This document shows positions 42,724 through 51,898 of a DNA stretch of 64,000 nt, piece by piece. The stretch is from Dactylosporangium siamense (GTDB taxonomy: Bacteria; Actinomycetota; Actinomycetes; Mycobacteriales; Micromonosporaceae). The stretch's first letter is position 1. Every line of letters starts with the position of its first letter. A program made the position numbers and the translations under genes. The stretch spans positions 247,322 through 311,321 of the forward strand of contig NZ_BONQ01000083.1 in the NCBI RefSeq assembly GCF_016862795.1, read 5' to 3'. The notes beneath the pieces are model-generated. The model was given only the letters and a program-made list of their open reading frames with translations, was not told where the DNA came from and did no database searches.

Positions 42724-44328
42724 TCAGGTGCGCGGCGGGTGGTCGCGTTCCGGGAGGCCGACTCGCAGGGCCACGCGGTCCAGGTAGAGCAGCTGCGCGG
42801 CGATCACGCCCAGGACGAGCAGGATCAGCAGCCACACGGGCATCAGCTGCGCGAACGGCAGGCTGTCGGTTGCCCGGCTGTAGCCACGGCGGGTGTATTC
42901 CTGCAGCAGCACGCCCTGCGCGCTCGAGTGGTCGCCGTTGCCGGTGATCAGGGGCCAGATCAGGTTCTGGGACTGGACCAGCCACGTCGCCACGTACGCC
43001 AGACCCAGCATCGGCAGTGCCGGCAGCAGGACGCCGGTCCACGGGGCGCGGTGGCCCTCCTGCAGCAGCACCTCGCGGCGCTGGGCCTGGCCGCGGAAGA
43101 GCAGCGCCAGGATGAACATCGCCGGGATCGCGACCCGGGACGGCGGGATCAGGCCGAGGAACGAGTTCAGCCGGTCGGCGGTGGCGCCGGCGGCGAAGTT
43201 GCGCAGGGCGAGCGGTGCGGCGCCGACGAACAGGAACAGGCCGAAGGGCATCAGCAGCCACTCGCTGTGCCGGCCGAGGGGGCGCAGGCCGCTGATGCCG
43301 AACGCGGCCAGGGCGGCGACGGTGACCCCGATCAGGGTGGAGATCATGGGCGGCAGCCAGGTGTTGACCCAGGTGGACTGGACGCCGTCGCGGCCGCTGT
43401 CGGTGATGTTGGACAGCCACGGCGACAGGCCGGACCAGACGGCGCCGAGGGTGCCGAGCAGCAGGACGCCGCCGACGATCCAGGCGACCAGCGGCGGGCC
43501 GCCCTTCGATACCGGCGGGGACGACGGCAGTGCCGGGTCCACCTCCAGGCGGGTGCCGGGCAGGATCACCAGGAGCGTCGCGATCACGCCGAGGAGGATC
43601 AGCGGCACGAGGAGGGTCATCGAGGTCGCCGCGCCGACGCCGAAGCGCATCATGGCGAAGGAGGTCTCGTACATGAGGCGGGCCGGCGTGACGTCGCCGC
43701 GGGAGCCGAACCCGCCGACGAAGGAGTACGTGAAGTCCTGCAGCGTCACCGCGAGGACGGTGAGGACGGCCAGCCCGCCGACGACGAGCGCGGCGGGGAC
43801 CGGGCTGCGGGTCGAGTCCAGGGTGCGGCGGCGCAGCGCCGCCAGGTACGCGGTCGCGGCGAGGGCCACGATCAGGCCGAAGGTGCCCAGCCAGTACGCC
43901 GCCCGGACGGACGAGTCGTGCCGGGCGAGGGCGATCGCGACCGGCACGAACGCGGCGATCGGCAGCGCGAGGGCGATCCGGACGACCCAGCGGGCCCAGG
44001 TGCCGCCGGCGTGCGCGGCCCAGGCGAGCGCCGGCGCGAGCAGCAGGACCAGCACGATCGGCACGACGGCGAGGCTGAGGGCGAACCAGTGCGCGTCGGC
44101 GAGACCCTGCGAGTACGCGGCGTCGTAGTTGTCCCAGCCGACGCCCTCCCCGCCCGTGAGCCGGATCCCGCTGAACTTGCGGAAGCTGGAGGTGACCGTC
44201 CAGTACAGCGGCTCGACGTAGGACGTGAGCAGGAGCACCAGCGCGGGCAGGATGAGGACCAGCCCGACGGCGACCTGCCAGCCGGGACGGGGCGGTGCGG
44301 GCCGGAGCATCGTCGGCTGGATCGTCAT
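42724..44328 (-). CDS. ABC sugar-transporter permease with two permease halves in one chain
   Basis: A 534-residue membrane protein with about 12-13 hydrophobic segments. The first half looks like a MalF/UgpA-type permease (SYVEPLYWTVTSSFRKF at the start, GVGWDNYDAAYS, then six segments). After a periplasmic-type loop near residue 260, the second half looks like MalG/UgpE (STWVNTWLPPMISTLIGVTVAALAAFGIS). The EAA loop motifs are poorly conserved. Usual sugar importers use two separate permeases, so this is a fusion. No binding protein or ATPase gene is adjacent. The ATG is 6 nt behind TATCGT, a leaderless start. Confidence 0.75.
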   Translation of the reverse strand: MTIQPTMLRPAPPRPGWQVAVGLVLILPALVLLLTSYVEPLYWTVTSSFRKFSGIRLTGGEGVGWDNYDAAYSQGLADAHWFALSLAVVPIVLVLLLAPALAWAAHAGGTWARWVVRIALALPIAAFVPVAIALARHDSSVRAAYWLGTFGLIVALAATAYLAALRRRTLDSTRSPVPAALVVGGLAVLTVLAVTLQDFTYSFVGGFGSRGDVTPARLMYETSFAMMRFGVGAATSMTLLVPLILLGVIATLLVILPGTRLEVDPALPSSPPVSKGGPPLVAWIVGGVLLLGTLGAVWSGLSPWLSNITDSGRDGVQSTWVNTWLPPMISTLIGVTVAALAAFGISGLRPLGRHSEWLLMPFGLFLFVGAAPLALRNFAAGATADRLNSFLGLIPPSRVAIPAMFILALLFRGQAQRREVLLQEGHRAPWTGVLLPALPMLGLAYVATWLVQSQNLIWPLITGNGDHSSAQGVLLQEYTRRGYSRATDSLPFAQLMPVWLLILLVLGVIAAQLLYLDRVALRVGLPERDHPPRT

Positions 44329-44361
44329 CCGTCAACGATATGGATAAATCCGGCCACGCGC

Positions 44362-45648
44362 CTACCGGGAGAGGATCGCGGTCACCCCTTGCCCACCCGC
44401 GGCGCAGATGGAGATGAGCCCGCGGCCCGAGCCGCGTTCGGCGAGCAGCTTCGCCAGGGTGGCCACGATCCGGCCGCCGGTCGCGGCGAACGGGTGGCCG
44501 GCGGCCAGCGACGAGCCGTTGACGTTGAGCCGGGAGCGGTCGATGGCGCCGAGCGGCTCGTCGAGGCCGAGGCGCTCCTTGCAGAACGTCGGGTCCTCCC
44601 AGGCCTTCAGCGTGGCGAGGACCTGCGACGCGAACGCCTCGTGGATCTCGTAGAAGTCGAAGTCCTGCAGTTTCAGGCCGGCCCGGTCGAGCATCCGCGG
44701 CACCGCGTAGGTCGGGGCCATGAGCAGGCCGTCGCCGCCGTGGACGAAGTCGACCGCCGCCGTCTCCGCCGTGTCGAACCAGGCCAGCACAGGCAGGTTC
44801 CTTGACAAGGCCCACGTTTCGGACGCCAGGAGCACCACCGCCGCACCGTCGGTCAACGGCGAGGAGTTGCCGGCGGTCATCGTCGCCGACGGGCCGCGAC
44901 CGAAGACGGGTTTCAGCTTGGCGAGACGTTCCAGGGAGGTGTCCGCCCGCAGGTTCTGGTCGCGCTGGAGTCCCTGGTACGGCGTGATCAGGTCGTCGAA
45001 GAACCCGCGCTCGTACGCCGCGGCGAGGTGCTGGTGCGAGGCGAGCGCCAGTTCGTCCTGCTCGGCCCGGGTCACGCCGAACTCCAGGGCGGTCAGCGCC
45101 GCCGAGTCGCCCATCGACAGCCCGGTCCGGGGCTCCGAGTTGCGCGGGATGTCCGGTTTGAGCTGAGTGGGGCGCAGCTTGCTCACGGCGCGGAGTCTGG
45201 CGCCGAGCGACCGGGCCCGGTTGAGCTCCATGAACACCCGCCGCATGTCCTCGTTGACGCCGAGCGGTGCGTCGGAGGTGGTGTCGACGCCGCCGGCGAT
45301 GCCCGCCTCGATCTGCCCGAGGGCGATCTTGTTGGCGACGAGGATGGCCGCCTCGAGACCGGTTCCGCAGGCCTGCTGGACGTCGTACGCAGGAGTCCGT
45401 GGGTCGAGACGGGACCCGAGCACGGATTCACGCGTCAGGTTGAAATCGCGGCTGTGTTTGAGCACCGCACCGGCCGCGACCTCGCCGAGTCGCTCTCCCG
45501 CCAGCCGAAATCGTGCTACTAAGCCATCTATAGCGGCAGTCAGCATGTCCTGGTTTGATGCAGTGGCGTAGGCACTGCCCGAGCGCGCGAAGGGGATGCG
45601 ATTACCGCCGACGATCGCCACTCGCACAGAGGCCATCGGAAGGGCCAT
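44362..45648 (-). CDS. fadA2: Acetyl-CoA C-acyltransferase (thiolase), FadA2-like
   Basis: A 428-residue thiolase. The acyl-accepting Cys is in DVQQACGTGLEA, the His of the second motif is in EIHEAFASQVL, and the last motif is ICAAGGQGV. NVNGSSLAAGHPFAATGGR is the conserved loop around the catalytic His. It cleaves or forms 3-ketoacyl-CoA. ATG 45648 has GAAGGAG seven bases upstream. It is divergent from fabG4-htdX, the same order as in mycobacteria (fadA2 / fabG4-htdX), which supports orthology and coordinated control. Confidence 0.92.
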   Translation of the reverse strand: MALPMASVRVAIVGGNRIPFARSGSAYATASNQDMLTAAIDGLVARFRLAGERLGEVAAGAVLKHSRDFNLTRESVLGSRLDPRTPAYDVQQACGTGLEAAILVANKIALGQIEAGIAGGVDTTSDAPLGVNEDMRRVFMELNRARSLGARLRAVSKLRPTQLKPDIPRNSEPRTGLSMGDSAALTALEFGVTRAEQDELALASHQHLAAAYERGFFDDLITPYQGLQRDQNLRADTSLERLAKLKPVFGRGPSATMTAGNSSPLTDGAAVVLLASETWALSRNLPVLAWFDTAETAAVDFVHGGDGLLMAPTYAVPRMLDRAGLKLQDFDFYEIHEAFASQVLATLKAWEDPTFCKERLGLDEPLGAIDRSRLNVNGSSLAAGHPFAATGGRIVATLAKLLAERGSGRGLISICAAGGQGVTAILSR

Positions 45649-45687
45649 CGGAGTCTCCTTCAGTGCGACAGGGCAGCCTGGCGCTAC

Positions 45688-45703
45688 CCTACTCGTGAGT
45701 AGG
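45688..45703. promoter_or_regulatory. Palindromic operator between fadA2 and fabG4
   Basis: CCTACTC-GT-GAGTAGG is a perfect 7+7 palindrome in the 89-bp divergent promoter. It has the size and shape of a TetR-family operator and probably controls both directions. No regulator gene is adjacent. Confidence 0.6.
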
Positions 45704-45737
45704 TTAGCGCGTTTGTTGTGACTGGGGAGGCACTGCA

Positions 45738-47051
45738 ATGACCGATCGCTACGCCAACTTCGCCCACTCGGGCGCCGGGAAGTTCTTCATCAGACGACTC
45801 GGCCTGCCCGACCCGCCGAAGCTGCGCCGGCATGATCCGAACACACCGCTCATCGACGGACAGGTCGTCGCCAACGGAGGAGGCCGGCTGGTCGAACCGG
45901 TCCGCAAACTGCTGGAGAAGCTCGGCGCGCCGCTCGAGGGACCGACCGCCGCCCTCGTGTTCGACGCCACCGCCGTCGTCGACATCGACGGCCTGCGCGC
46001 CCTGTACGACTTCTTCCACCCGCTGATCCGCACCCTGCGCTCCAACGGCCGGGTGATCGTCCTGGGCAGCCCGCCCGAGCTGTGCACGACCGCCCGTGAG
46101 GCCACCGCCCAGCGGGCCCTGGAGGGCTTCGTGCGCTCGGTCGGCAAGGAGATCGGCCGGGGCGGCACGGCGCAGCTGGTCTACGTCGCGCCCGGCGCCG
46201 AGGAGGCGATCGAGTCGACCATGCGGTTCCTGCTGTCGGCGCGCTCGGCGTACGTGTCCGGGCAGGTCGTCCGGATCGGCCCCGCCGCCGTCGACGTCCC
46301 CGAGGACTGGGACCAGCCGCTCGTCGGCCGGACCGCGATCGTCACCGGCGCGGCCCGCGGCATCGGCGCCGCCATCGCCGCCGTGCTCACCCGCGACGGC
46401 GCGCACGTGGTCTGCCTCGACGTGCCGGCCGCCGGCGAGGACCTGACCCGCGTCGCCAACGACCTCAAGGGCACCGCGCTGCAGCTCGACCTGACCGCCG
46501 AGGACGCGCCGCGGCGGCTCGCCGACTTCATCGCCACCCGGCACGTGCACGCCGACATCTTCGTCCACAACGCGGGGATCACCCGCGACAAGACCCTGGC
46601 CCGGATGGACGCCGACCAGTGGCAGTCGGTCCTCGACGTCAACCTCGGCAGCCAGGAACGGATCAACGACGTGCTCCTCGCGGAGAACCTCCTCGGCGGC
46701 AACGGGCGCATCGTCGCGGTCTCCTCCGTGTCCGGCATCGCGGGCAACCGCGGGCAGACCAACTACGCCACGTCCAAGGCGGGCGTCATCGGCCTCGTCC
46801 AGGCCCACGCCCCGGCGCTCGCCGCGGCCGGCCTGACGCTGAACGCGGTCGCGCCCGGCTTCATCGAGACGAAGATGACCGCGACGATGCCCATGTTCAT
46901 CCGCGAGGCGGGCCGCCGCATGAACAGCCTCTCGCAGGGCGGCCTGCCCGTCGACGTGGCCGAGACGATCGGGTGGCTGGCTCACCCGGCGTCCGGCGGG
47001 GTCAACGGCAACGTCGTGCGGGTCTGCGGGCAGAGCCTGCTGGGTGCCTGA
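45738..47051 (+). CDS. fabG4: High-molecular-weight 3-oxoacyl-ACP/CoA reductase FabG4
   Basis: A 437-residue two-domain SDR. Residues 1-190 are a degenerate flavodoxin-like Rossmann domain (VFDATAVVDIDGLRALYDFF). Residues 195-437 are a full FabG domain with the NAD(H) motif TGAARGIGAA, HNAGIT, the catalytic Ser-Tyr-Lys in VSSVSGIAG and NYATSKAGV, and an NAVAPGFIETKMT loop. This double layout is that of mycobacterial FabG4. It would reduce 3-ketoacyl-CoA/ACP made by the thiolase. GGGGAGG precedes the ATG, and htdX follows directly. Confidence 0.94.
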   Translation: MTDRYANFAHSGAGKFFIRRLGLPDPPKLRRHDPNTPLIDGQVVANGGGRLVEPVRKLLEKLGAPLEGPTAALVFDATAVVDIDGLRALYDFFHPLIRTLRSNGRVIVLGSPPELCTTAREATAQRALEGFVRSVGKEIGRGGTAQLVYVAPGAEEAIESTMRFLLSARSAYVSGQVVRIGPAAVDVPEDWDQPLVGRTAIVTGAARGIGAAIAAVLTRDGAHVVCLDVPAAGEDLTRVANDLKGTALQLDLTAEDAPRRLADFIATRHVHADIFVHNAGITRDKTLARMDADQWQSVLDVNLGSQERINDVLLAENLLGGNGRIVAVSSVSGIAGNRGQTNYATSKAGVIGLVQAHAPALAAAGLTLNAVAPGFIETKMTATMPMFIREAGRRMNSLSQGGLPVDVAETIGWLAHPASGGVNGNVVRVCGQSLLGA

Positions 47052-47052
47052 C

Positions 47053-47871
47053 ATGCCAGAAATGCCCCGGCTGGGACCGCTGTACCGGGCGGCGGCGCTG
47101 CGGCGCGGCGTGGCGGCCGTCCCAGCCCTGCCGTCGCGCGAGGTCACCCTTGAGGGGGTGACCGTCGACCGGGCACACCTGGCCGACTACAGCCGGGTCT
47201 GCGGCTTCCGCCTGCGCGACGAGCTGCCCGCCACCTATCCGCACGTCGTGGCGTTCCCCCTGGCCATGACGCTGATGACGGGGCGGGACTTCCCGTTTCC
47301 GCTGCTGGGCCTGATCCACGTGGCCAACCGCGTCGAGGTCCTCGGTCCGCTGCGGTCCTCCGCTTCCTTCGCGTTCGGGGTACGGGCCGAGGGGTTGCGC
47401 CCGCACCCCCGCGGCACGCAGCTCGACGTGATCACGACGGCGACGGTCGACGGGGCGCTCGTGTGGCGGGACACGTCCACGTACCTGCGGCGCGGGCCCG
47501 GCGCCCCATCCGAGAAGGGTGCTCCGTCGGATCCGCCGTCGCCGAACGCGGTGTGGCGGGTGCCGCGGCGGGTCGGGGCCGACTACGCGGGCGTCTCCGG
47601 GGACCGCAACCCGATCCACACGTCGCGGGTCCTCGCCAAGGTGTTCGGCTTCCCGCGCACGATCGCGCACGGCATGTGGACGAAGGCCCGCTGCCTCGCC
47701 GCCCTCGAAGGCCGGCTACCCGACACGTACAGCGTCGACGTGGCCTTCAAACTCCCCGTGCTCCTACCCGCGACGGTCGGCTTCAGCGCTGCCGCGAAGG
47801 GTAGTGGCTGGGATTTCGGGGTGCATGACGAGCGTTCCGGCAGACCACATCTGACCGGGCACGTCAGGTAG
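47053..47871 (+). CDS. htdX: MaoC-like (R)-3-hydroxyacyl dehydratase, HtdX-like
   Basis: A 272-residue double hot-dog dehydratase. The hydratase-2 motif is in the second half: YAGVSGDRNPIHTSRVLAKVFGF, with catalytic Asp and His, followed by AHGMW. The N-terminal hot dog is degenerate. It dehydrates 3-hydroxyacyl-CoA after FabG4 reduction, giving a beta-oxidation or FASII-like cycle with the thiolase. ATG 47053 starts 1 bp after the fabG4 stop; a GTG at 47044 would overlap it. Confidence 0.9.
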   Translation: MPEMPRLGPLYRAAALRRGVAAVPALPSREVTLEGVTVDRAHLADYSRVCGFRLRDELPATYPHVVAFPLAMTLMTGRDFPFPLLGLIHVANRVEVLGPLRSSASFAFGVRAEGLRPHPRGTQLDVITTATVDGALVWRDTSTYLRRGPGAPSEKGAPSDPPSPNAVWRVPRRVGADYAGVSGDRNPIHTSRVLAKVFGFPRTIAHGMWTKARCLAALEGRLPDTYSVDVAFKLPVLLPATVGFSAAAKGSGWDFGVHDERSGRPHLTGHVR

Positions 47872-47905
47872 CCCGCCGCAGCCAGACGTTTCGGGGGCCA
47901 GGACC

Positions 47906-50263
47906 GTGGTGCAGACGCCGACCGGAGTCGCGGACCCCACCACTCCGGAACGGGTGACCCCGCACCGCGGGCCGTTGCGGCGCGGCCTGCGGTCCGGCTG
48001 GCCGCCGGTGGGGCTGCTGTGGGTCGCGACCACCGCCACGCTGTGGTTCTACGAGGTCCCGCCCACCACGACGATCGTGTTCACGCTCCATCTGGCGCTC
48101 GGCGTCGCGCTGCCGGGCACGCTGTGGTGGCGGTGCCTCGGCCGCGGCGGCGGGTTCTTCGTCGCCGACGTCGCGGCCGGGCTCGCGCTCGGCTACATCG
48201 GCGAGGTCTTCGTCTACGTCGGCGCCCGGCTGCTCGGCCTGCCGCTGCTGGTGCTCGCCTGGCCGGTCGGGACCGTAGCGGTGTTCCTGTCGGTCCCGGC
48301 GCTGCGCCGGTACTGGCGCGGCACCGCCGGAGCGCCCGTGCCGCCTCTGCTGTGGCGCTGGTGCCTGACGGTGATCGCCGGGATGACGGTGCTGTGGAGC
48401 GTCAAGTTCTACCGGTGGTACGGGTTGCGGTACCCGTACAACTCGACTCCCGACACCGATTCGACCTTCCACCTCGCGCTCGTCGGTGAGGCCAGGCACC
48501 ACATGCCCATGACGGTCCCGTGGATCACCGGCGAGCCGCTCTGGTATCACTGGTTCGTCTACCCGGAGCTGGCCGCGTCCAGCTGGGTGACCGGGATCGA
48601 GCCGCAGGTCCTGCTGCTGCGCCTGTCGATGCTGCCGATGCTGATGGCGTTCGCCGCGCTCGTGGCCGTGCTGGCCCGCAAGGTGACCGGCGGCTGGTGG
48701 AGCGGGGTCGCGGCGAGCGCGCTGACGCTGTTCGTGCTGTCGCCCAACCCGTACCAGTGGGCCACCTCGGCGTTCTACACGAACCTCGCGTTCAGCGCGC
48801 TGGAGGACGGCTCGTCGCTGCGGCTCACGGTGTGGAGCGGGCCGACCCAGACCTTCGGCGCGCTGCTCATGGTGCCGCTGATGATCGTGCTCGTCGACCG
48901 CCTCCGGGAGCCGCGCGACGGTCGCGGCTGGGCGCTGTTCGCGGTCCTGCTCGCCGGCGTCATGGGCGCCAAGGCCACCTATCTGCCGCTGCTGTGCTGC
49001 GGCCTGCTGCTGGCCGTCGGGGTCGAGCTGCTGCGGCACCGCACGCTGCACCGCGGCGCCCTGACCGGCCTCGGCATCACCGCCGCCGGGCTGGTCTTCT
49101 CGCAGGTCGTGCTCTTCGGCGGCACCAGTCAGGGCATGGAGCTCAAGCCGCTCACCACGCTCGTCACCGGGGCGCTGGGCCGCAGCACCGGCTACGCCGC
49201 GGGCGAGGCCACCGGCCGGCTGCTCGTGCTGCTCGCGCTGCTGCTGTGCTGCTGGGTGTGCATCTGGGCCGGCCTGGCCGGCCTGCTGCGCCGCCGCCTG
49301 CCGGAGCCCGCCGTGGTGACCATGATCGGCATCGGGGTCGCCGGTGCCGGCGTCACCCTCCTGACCGGCCAGGCCGGTGACAGCCAGCGGTTCTTCATCG
49401 AGGCGGCCCGGCCCTACCTGTCGGTCGCGGCGATCGCCGGGCTGTGTTCGCTGCTGCCCGCCGGCCGGCTCACCGCCCGGCGGGCGTGGGCACTGATCGG
49501 CTTCGTCGTGCTCGGCGTGGTGGTCACCCAGGCGGTCCAGGCCGGCGGCAGCGGCCACCCGCCCACCGTCGGCAGCACCGGCTCGTATGCGGCGCTGACC
49601 CGCGCCGTCGTGCTGCCCTATGCGGCCCTCGCCGGCGTCGCGGTCGCGGTCGCCGCCGCGCTGCTGCTCGCCCGGCGGTGGGTGCCGGCCGTGCGCGGCA
49701 TGGTGGTGGCGCTGGTCGTGGCCCTGCTCGCGGGCTACGGCGGCAACACCAGCCTGCAGAACTACGCCACGATCCTGCGGGACTCGACGCGGACCGGCTG
49801 GAAGAACGTGGTCAAGGGCGACGAGATCGTCGCCGACGGCGTCCTGGAGGCCGGCCGGTGGCTGCGCGACCACTCCGACCCCGATGACCTCGTCGCCACC
49901 AATGCGCACTGCCAACGGCTGGGAAACGAATGCACGAATCTTCACTTCTCGATGTCCGCATACAGCGAACGGCGGATGCTCGTGGAAGGCTGGGGCTTCA
50001 CCACGACCACGCACACCGAGTCGGCGCGACTCGGCGTCTGGATCGGCGCCGTGCCCTACTGGCACCAGCAGATCCTCGCCGACAATGACGCAGCGTTTCG
50101 GGATCCGTCATCCCAAAGGGTAGCTCTGCTCCGGGACCGTTACGGGATACGCTGGCTTTTCGTTGATGAGAGTCAGGACAACGTTTCACCGCGGCTGCCG
50201 GAGTTCGCTACCGAGCGTTATCGGTCGGGGGTCGCCGCGGTGTATGAACTGCCGTCGGCATGA
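47906..50263 (+). CDS. Large polytopic membrane protein, probable GT-C-type glycosyltransferase
   Basis: A 785-residue protein with about 15 hydrophobic segments and a soluble C-terminal domain of about 150 residues. A loop with PYNSTPDTDSTFHLALVGEARHHMP and then EPLWYHWFVYPELAAS has the acidic/His residues in an early outside loop expected of GT-C enzymes that use polyprenyl-phosphate sugars. The C-terminus (ADGVLEAGRWLRDHSDPDDLVATN) resembles the outer domain of such transferases. I cannot assign a family with certainty. GTG 47906 begins the frame. The sugar aminotransferase gene follows after 27 bp. Confidence 0.75.
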   Translation: MVQTPTGVADPTTPERVTPHRGPLRRGLRSGWPPVGLLWVATTATLWFYEVPPTTTIVFTLHLALGVALPGTLWWRCLGRGGGFFVADVAAGLALGYIGEVFVYVGARLLGLPLLVLAWPVGTVAVFLSVPALRRYWRGTAGAPVPPLLWRWCLTVIAGMTVLWSVKFYRWYGLRYPYNSTPDTDSTFHLALVGEARHHMPMTVPWITGEPLWYHWFVYPELAASSWVTGIEPQVLLLRLSMLPMLMAFAALVAVLARKVTGGWWSGVAASALTLFVLSPNPYQWATSAFYTNLAFSALEDGSSLRLTVWSGPTQTFGALLMVPLMIVLVDRLREPRDGRGWALFAVLLAGVMGAKATYLPLLCCGLLLAVGVELLRHRTLHRGALTGLGITAAGLVFSQVVLFGGTSQGMELKPLTTLVTGALGRSTGYAAGEATGRLLVLLALLLCCWVCIWAGLAGLLRRRLPEPAVVTMIGIGVAGAGVTLLTGQAGDSQRFFIEAARPYLSVAAIAGLCSLLPAGRLTARRAWALIGFVVLGVVVTQAVQAGGSGHPPTVGSTGSYAALTRAVVLPYAALAGVAVAVAAALLLARRWVPAVRGMVVALVVALLAGYGGNTSLQNYATILRDSTRTGWKNVVKGDEIVADGVLEAGRWLRDHSDPDDLVATNAHCQRLGNECTNLHFSMSAYSERRMLVEGWGFTTTTHTESARLGVWIGAVPYWHQQILADNDAAFRDPSSQRVALLRDRYGIRWLFVDESQDNVSPRLPEFATERYRSGVAAVYELPSA

Positions 50264-50290
50264 CCGCTCACCGCGAGGCAGGCTCCAGCA

Positions 50291-51448
50291 GTGACCCGTA
50301 CGAACCAGCTCAGCGTTCCATTCAACAAGGCCTATCTCACTGGTAACGAGACCGGCTACATGAAGCAGGCGATGAAGGGCGGTCCGCTCTCCGGGGACGG
50401 CCCGTTCACCAAGCGGGCGAGCGCCCTGCTCACCCGGATCCTGGGGGCGAAGCACTCGCTGCTGACCACCTCCTGCACGCACGCGCTGGACATGACCGCG
50501 CTGCTGCTGGACCTGGAGCCGGGCGACGAGGTCATCGTGCCGTCGTTCACGTTCTGCTCCACCGCCAACGCCTGCGCCCTGCGCGGCGCCGTGCCGGTCT
50601 TCGTCGACTGCCGCCCCGACACGCTCAACCTCGACGAGCGCCAGGTCGAGGCCGCCGTCACCGGGCGCACCAAGGCGATCGTGGTCGTGCACTACGCCGG
50701 CGTCGCGGTCGAGATGGACGCGATCGAGGCGATCGCCCGCAAGCACGACCTCGTCGTCATCGAGGACAACGCGCACGGCATCGGCGGCACCTACCGCGGC
50801 CGCAAGCTCGGCTCCATCGGCGCGATGGCCACCCAGAGCTTCCACGAGACGAAGAACGTCCAGTGCGGCGAGGGCGGCGCCCTCATCCTCAACGACGACA
50901 CCTACTTCGAGCGGGCCGAGATCATCCGCGAGAAGGGCACCAACCGCGGCCAGTTCTTCCGCGGCATGGTCGACAAGTACCGCTGGATCGACGTCGGCTC
51001 GTCCTACCTGCCCTCGGACCTGCTCGCCGCGTTCCTCACCGCGCAGCTGGAGCACTTCACCGACATCCAGCGCCGCCGCACGCACATCTGGAACAGCTAC
51101 CACCAGCGCCTCGCCACCTGGGCCGTCGAGCAGGGGGTCGCCCAGCCCACGATCCCCGACGACCGTGAGCACCCCGCGCACCTCTACTACCTGCTCCTGC
51201 CCGACCTCGACAGCCGGCAGCGGATGCTCAAGCACCTCCTCGGCCACGGCGTCCTCGGCACGTTCCACTACCAGCCGCTGCACCTCTCGCCCGCCGGCAT
51301 GAAGTTCGGGCGCACCGGCCCGGAGGGCTGCCCCGTCACCGAGGACGTCGCGGACCGCCTGCTGCGCCTGCCGCTCTACGGCGGCATGACCGACGCCGAC
51401 ATCGACCTGGTCATCGGCGCCGTCGAGTCGTTCCAACCCCGCGGATGA
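50291..51448 (+). CDS. wecE: DegT/DnrJ/EryC1 sugar aminotransferase (WecE/RffA type)
   Basis: A 385-residue PLP enzyme. It shows VPFNKAYLTGNETGYMKQAM at the start, TTSCTHALDMTALLL, VIEDNAHGIGGTYRGRKLGS, and the PLP Lys in SFHETKNVQCGEGGA. These are the hallmarks of the RffA/WecE branch, which transaminates dTDP-4-keto-6-deoxyglucose to the 4-amino-galactose form. It would therefore supply an amino sugar for the neighbouring glycosyltransferases. GTG 50291 is the start. The gtrA-like gene overlaps its stop by 4 bp (ATGA). Confidence 0.93.
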   Translation: MTRTNQLSVPFNKAYLTGNETGYMKQAMKGGPLSGDGPFTKRASALLTRILGAKHSLLTTSCTHALDMTALLLDLEPGDEVIVPSFTFCSTANACALRGAVPVFVDCRPDTLNLDERQVEAAVTGRTKAIVVVHYAGVAVEMDAIEAIARKHDLVVIEDNAHGIGGTYRGRKLGSIGAMATQSFHETKNVQCGEGGALILNDDTYFERAEIIREKGTNRGQFFRGMVDKYRWIDVGSSYLPSDLLAAFLTAQLEHFTDIQRRRTHIWNSYHQRLATWAVEQGVAQPTIPDDREHPAHLYYLLLPDLDSRQRMLKHLLGHGVLGTFHYQPLHLSPAGMKFGRTGPEGCPVTEDVADRLLRLPLYGGMTDADIDLVIGAVESFQPRG

Positions 51449-51894
51449 CGAAAACCCTGGACGCCGCCGCCGCGCCGGCGTCCCGGTCGTGGCCCGTGCG
51501 CACCGCGGTCGCCCTCTACAACGACCGCCGGGTGCGGTATCTCGCCGTCGGCGGCGTGTCCGCGGTCTCGTACTACGGGTTCTTCGCCGCCGCGTACCTG
51601 CTGACCCGCGACCACGTGCACTATCTGCTCCTGACGATCATCGCCAACCTCGTCTGCGCCGTCGTCACGTTTCCGCTGCAGCGGCACTTCGTGTTCCAGT
51701 CGACGGGCCCGGTCATCTCCGGGTTCCTGAGGTTCTACGTGATCTGCCTGTGGGCGCTGGGGTTCACCCTGTTCGGGCTGCCCCTGCTCGTCGAGGTGTG
51801 CCACGTGCCGGTCCTGATCGCCCAGCTCGTCCTGATCGTGGCCGCCCCGGTGGTCAACTACCAGCTCAGCAAGCTCTGGGCGTTCCGGCGCTGA
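51445..51894 (+). CDS. GtrA-family membrane protein
   Basis: A 149-residue protein with four predicted membrane helices. RRVRYLAVGGVSAVSYYGFF and FPLQRHFVFQS, and the ending NYQLSKLWAFRR, are typical of GtrA/polyprenyl-phosphate-sugar flippases. It probably moves the lipid-linked sugar made by the convergent ArnC-like transferase. The ATG overlaps the stop codon of the aminotransferase. Only 4 bp separate it from the end of the convergent gene, with no terminator. Confidence 0.9.
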   Translation: MTKTLDAAAAPASRSWPVRTAVALYNDRRVRYLAVGGVSAVSYYGFFAAAYLLTRDHVHYLLLTIIANLVCAVVTFPLQRHFVFQSTGPVISGFLRFYVICLWALGFTLFGLPLLVEVCHVPVLIAQLVLIVAAPVVNYQLSKLWAFRR

Positions 51895-51898
51895 CGCT

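Noticed and set aside
47864..50065. 733-codon minus-strand frame opposite the membrane protein
   Set aside because: The product is Arg/Gln/His-rich low complexity; the plus strand shows about 15 membrane helices and clean spacing to the next gene.
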